The notes below the pieces were generated by a model. The model saw nothing but the letters and a program-made list of their open reading frames with translations, was not told the DNA's origin and ran no database searches. 64,000 bases of DNA from an uncultured Flavobacteriaceae bacterium (lineage in GTDB: Bacteria; Bacteroidota; Bacteroidia; Flavobacteriales; Flavobacteriaceae), in assembly GCA_947500385.1 (NCBI GenBank), contig CANMSA010000017.1, positions 62,001 to 126,000 of the forward strand, written 5' to 3'. Every line of letters begins with the position of its first letter. The first letter of the stretch is position 1. Shown here one piece after another: positions 63,104 to 64,000 of the stretch. Made by a program: the position numbers and the translations under genes.

Positions 63104-63532
63104 ATGACAACAAAACACAAAAGAGCGAAAAGTTGGATTACGATACTTGTTCGCTTTCTACTGGGGGCAGGCTTTCTCTTTAATGGTATCAACATGTTTA
63201 TCATGTTTATGCCCCTGCCCAATCCGGAACAAGGAGCACTTGCTACACAATTCCTGACCATTTTGGGAGAAGCCGGGTATTTTTATCCAATTCTTGGAAC
63301 CGTAAAGATTCTTACAGCGTTGGCGCTCTTCTCAAACAGATACCTGGCCTTCATGCTCGTGGCAATGTTTCCGATTACACTCAACGGCATTCTGTTCCAT
63401 TTTCGAATGGACCCATCTACCGCCATTGTAGCGCTGTTTATCGGATTGTTACAGGTGTATCTCATGTATACCTATCGCGAGCAGTACACCACTATTTTTC
63501 AATCAAAACCATCAGCATTAAAACAAGATTAA
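63104..63532 (+). CDS. DoxX-like membrane protein
   Basis: 142 residues from ATG 63104 (MTTKHKRAKSWITILVRFLLGAGFLFNGINMF), with four hydrophobic helices, the size and layout of the DoxX family. The first helix carries the typical R-x-x-x-G-x-x-F-x-x-x-G pattern. An earlier ATG at 63026 would add a charged N-terminus and is less likely. The next gene begins one base after its stop, so the pair is translationally linked. The role is unknown; family members associate with redox and stress functions. Confidence 0.75.
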   Translation: MTTKHKRAKSWITILVRFLLGAGFLFNGINMFIMFMPLPNPEQGALATQFLTILGEAGYFYPILGTVKILTALALFSNRYLAFMLVAMFPITLNGILFHFRMDPSTAIVALFIGLLQVYLMYTYREQYTTIFQSKPSALKQD

Positions 63533-63533
63533 A

Positions 63534-63965
63534 ATGAAACTTACAGCAGAAGACAGATTGGATATTATAGAGCTGACCGCAACATTTGACAATGCGATGG
63601 ATAGTGAGGACATTGAAAAGTACCTGGGTACATTTATAGAAAATGGTGAACTAGCAGGTTTTTGGGGTAGTACAAAGGGGAAGGAAAACCTTCGGGCAGA
63701 ATTTCCACAACTGTTGGATACGTTTGCCCGTGGACGTAGGCATTTGTTGACGAATCATGAAGTAACCGGAAATGGAAACAGCGCAACGATGTATAGTTAT
63801 CTCACCGTTTTTAATCGGGATACCCCCAACATGGCCGGTTCCGGTACATTCAATGATGAGGTTATAAAAGTAGATGGAAAATGGTTCTTCAAAAAACGGA
63901 CTATGAACGCAGACCCGAACGTTTTGAAGTTGATAGAAAGTATGCAGCAAAAAGAATCTGAATAA
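63534..63965 (+). CDS. SnoaL/NTF2-like protein
   Basis: 143 residues with the NTF2/SnoaL cone fold: N-terminal helices (TAEDRLDIIELTATFDNAMD), then FIENGELAGFWGSTKGKENL, RHLLTNHEVTGNGNSATMYS and the final strand GKWFFKKRTM. Such proteins bind small hydrophobic ligands or act as isomerases or cyclases. No signal peptide is seen. The start at ATG 63534 directly follows the DoxX-like stop. Confidence 0.78.
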   Translation: MKLTAEDRLDIIELTATFDNAMDSEDIEKYLGTFIENGELAGFWGSTKGKENLRAEFPQLLDTFARGRRHLLTNHEVTGNGNSATMYSYLTVFNRDTPNMAGSGTFNDEVIKVDGKWFFKKRTMNADPNVLKLIESMQQKESE

Positions 63966-64000
63966 ACCTTGCCCGCTAAAAGGGAAGAAGCAGTGTTAGC

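Overview
The window comes from a marine-type member of the Flavobacteriaceae (Bacteroidota). The evidence is type IX secretion C-termini, a SprB-like giant surface protein, a TonB receptor with a carboxypeptidase-regulatory-like N-domain, a hybrid two-component sensor, a TTG/TAnnTTTG promoter before the tRNAs, sulfatase and glycoside hydrolases, and two IntDOT-like tyrosine recombinases.

1-11.34 kb is ordinary chromosome: clpC (3' end outside the window), divergent gyrA, an exported TPR protein, an NlpC/P60-like protein with a Cys-to-Ser change at the expected catalytic position, an acetyl-CoA acetyltransferase, a 7TM-HD phosphohydrolase, then tRNA-Ser(GCU) and tRNA-Pro(UGG).

11.33-43.02 kb appears to be two integrative islands stacked in the 3' end of tRNA-Pro. 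The tRNA 3' end is repeated at 11331, 31751 and 43001. Each island has a tyrosine recombinase just inside its left end and its own repeat near both ends, probably recombinase arm sites. Island 1 carries an XRE regulator with palindromic operators, a MutS-like ATPase, a subtilase and a 4160-residue T9SS surface protein. Island 2 carries the most unusual structure in the window: four single-gene, co-oriented cassettes (33563-37898), each followed by a structured element of about 195 nt. The variable ends of each cassette are complementary to each other, not to the neighbouring cassette, which is the logic of integron gene cassettes with attC sites. The elements are longer than usual attC sites and no recognisable integron integrase is present. 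A remnant of a BfmA/BtgA-like mobilization gene abuts the last site. The rest of island 2 holds small exported, membrane or unknown proteins.

43.02-64 kb returns to chromosome and is rich in carbohydrate use: a secreted beta-propeller protein with Ig-like and trefoil-like modules, a membrane AraC regulator, a sulfatase, a clan GH-A-like hydrolase, and a fructan locus (GH32 enzyme, TonB receptor, MFS sugar porter, hybrid sensor with periplasmic sugar-binding domain) without a SusD. The likely flow is outer-membrane uptake by the receptor, hydrolysis by the GH32 lipoprotein, inner-membrane import by the porter, and control by the sensor. The window ends with an exported isochorismatase-like protein, a DoxX-like membrane protein and a SnoaL-like protein.
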